Part shown: one piece after another, positions 63,099 through 64,000 of the stretch | Position numbering within the stretch: position 1 is the stretch's first letter | Layout of the letters: the number at the start of each line of letters is the position of its first letter | Source of the DNA: Vanrija pseudolonga | Lineage: Eukaryota > Basidiomycota > Tremellomycetes > Trichosporonales > Trichosporonaceae | Length of the DNA: 64,000 nt | Direction: 5' to 3' | Assembly: GCF_020906515.1 (NCBI RefSeq) | Contig: NC_085850.1 | Coordinates: 1,550,001 to 1,614,000, forward strand | The notes under the pieces: model-generated | Database searches by the model: none | What the model was told of the DNA's origin: nothing | The model's input: only the letters and a program-made list of their open reading frames with translations | Position numbers and translations under genes: made by a program

Positions 63099-64000
63099 CT
63101 AGTGCCCATCCTCACCCTCCCACCCCTTCTGCACCTGGACAGTCACCTCGCCCCCAATCCGTGGGCCGACCGCGTTGCTGATCTTGGTCGACACCAGCCG
63201 CGTAATCTCCAGCACGTCCGCGTCGGTGGCATCGGGGTGGATGTGGACATTGACAGTGACAATGATGGGTACCGCCTCGCTCGTGGGCGCCCGTGACGCG
63301 AGCGACACTGGTGCAGCGAGCGGCTGCTTGTCCTTCTCGGTCAGAGGCGCCGGGAACGAGATCGAGTGGGAGGGTGACGACGAGATAGACGGGCGGCGCG
63401 ATGCCGGCGCCGAGTTGGTGCCGCCCGCATCAGGCTCAACCTTGTCGGTCGACAGTGCCCAGCAGCGCAGCGTGCCTATACCCAGCACGCGCCGGTCGTC
63501 CTCGACGTCGCGGAGGGCACGGCGCAGTACCGTCATCTGCGAAGACGTCGTGGGCGGCGCCGTCTGCAACAGCACGTTGGCGAATGCCTTGGTGGGCGGC
63601 CATGCCAGGGCTGCGATGAGAACGGTGAGGGCGACAGAGCTGGACGAGTCGAGGCCGTGCAGAGAGTCGCTGACGTCAGCTGACATCGAGACAAGGTAGC
63701 TTACAGAGGAGTGATGAGGGAGCTGACGAGCAATGCGGCGGTCGTGCCCGCCACGCCGATGGTGTAGGGGTTGGAAAAGATCTCGGGCAGCTTGGCCGAC
63801 GAGAATGCTGAGGGGAGGAAGAGCGACCCGGTGGCTGGTGGGTCAGCACAACTATGAATCACGACTACCCACCCTCTGAAAGACGCCGGTGGTTGTTGAG
63901 GAACGCGCCTGACAAGAGGCTGGCCACAAATGACAACAGGAGTAAGAGGTAGGGGAACGGCCTGCATGTTAGCTCGCACCTCAACACAACAACTCACGAC
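63099..64000 (-). CDS. Cation diffusion facilitator, ZRG17/ZnT6-like, C-terminal part (runs off right edge)
   Basis: Probable zinc transporter subunit of the early secretory pathway. Exons visible: 64000-63998 (edge), 63961 to about 63873, about 63834-63705, and 63669-63099; introns are about 35-38 nt. Membrane segments: YLLLLLSFVASLLSGAF, TIGVAGTTAALLVSSLI, SSSVALTVLIAALAWPP. After the last helix comes FANVLLQTAPPTTSSQMTVL, closely like the LLQTTPP turn of ZnT6, then a cytoplasmic domain RVLGIGTLRCWALSTDK, a Ser-rich insertion, and IVTVNVHIHPDATDADVLEI as in CDF C-terminal domains, ending WEGEDGH. The HxxxD zinc ligands of typical CDF helices are not visible in this fragment. ZnT6/Zrg17-type subunits lack some and act with an Msc2/ZnT5 partner. 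Upstream exons lie outside the window. Confidence 0.6.

Overview
The window is nuclear DNA of a GC-rich basidiomycete yeast. The gene set, the very short GT-AG introns with CTGAC-type branch sites just before the acceptor, and the many Pro/Ser/Ala-rich proteins point to Tremellomycetes, probably Trichosporonales (Trichosporon, Cutaneotrichosporon or a relative). Rank below class is inference. I see no rRNA, tRNA, CRISPR array, intact transposon or virus-like element.

Left part (1-22.8 kb): the 5' end of a Zn2Cys6 regulator at the left edge; an F-box-like protein; a CTGAC-rich, repeat-bearing stretch without a convincing gene; a seven-exon WW-WW-MyTH4-RhoGAP protein; a single-pass membrane glycoprotein; a large Nup1/Nup153-type FG nucleoporin; and a very large disordered, basic, probably nuclear protein.

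Middle (22.8-41.6 kb): gene-poor and hard to read. Secure items are a Ser/Pro-rich single-pass membrane protein (29.2-30.6 kb) and a Zn2Cys6 transcription factor with His/Gln repeats (34.2-36.1 kb). Several weaker gene-like stretches become visible only when tiny introns are removed; the best is a two-exon gene at 32.9-33.6 kb.

Right part (41.6-64 kb): dense housekeeping block. It holds ima1 (inner nuclear membrane), COX16 (cytochrome oxidase assembly), RPC37 (RNA polymerase III), a run of lineage-specific small + strand genes, a secreted M24 metallopeptidase, a disordered protein with a C-terminal membrane segment, SCC3 (cohesin), an RG-rich protein, RAD6 (E2 ubiquitin conjugase), and the 3' end of a ZRG17/ZnT6-like cation transporter. 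Exon models were built by hand from splice signals and reading phase; every multi-exon model given with confidence above 0.6 closes in phase. Introns of 32-51 nt are the rule in this block. Functionally the genes are unlinked (chromatin and nuclear envelope, Pol III, mitochondria, ubiquitin, zinc), apart from compact head-to-head and tail-to-tail arrangements that suggest shared promoters and terminators.
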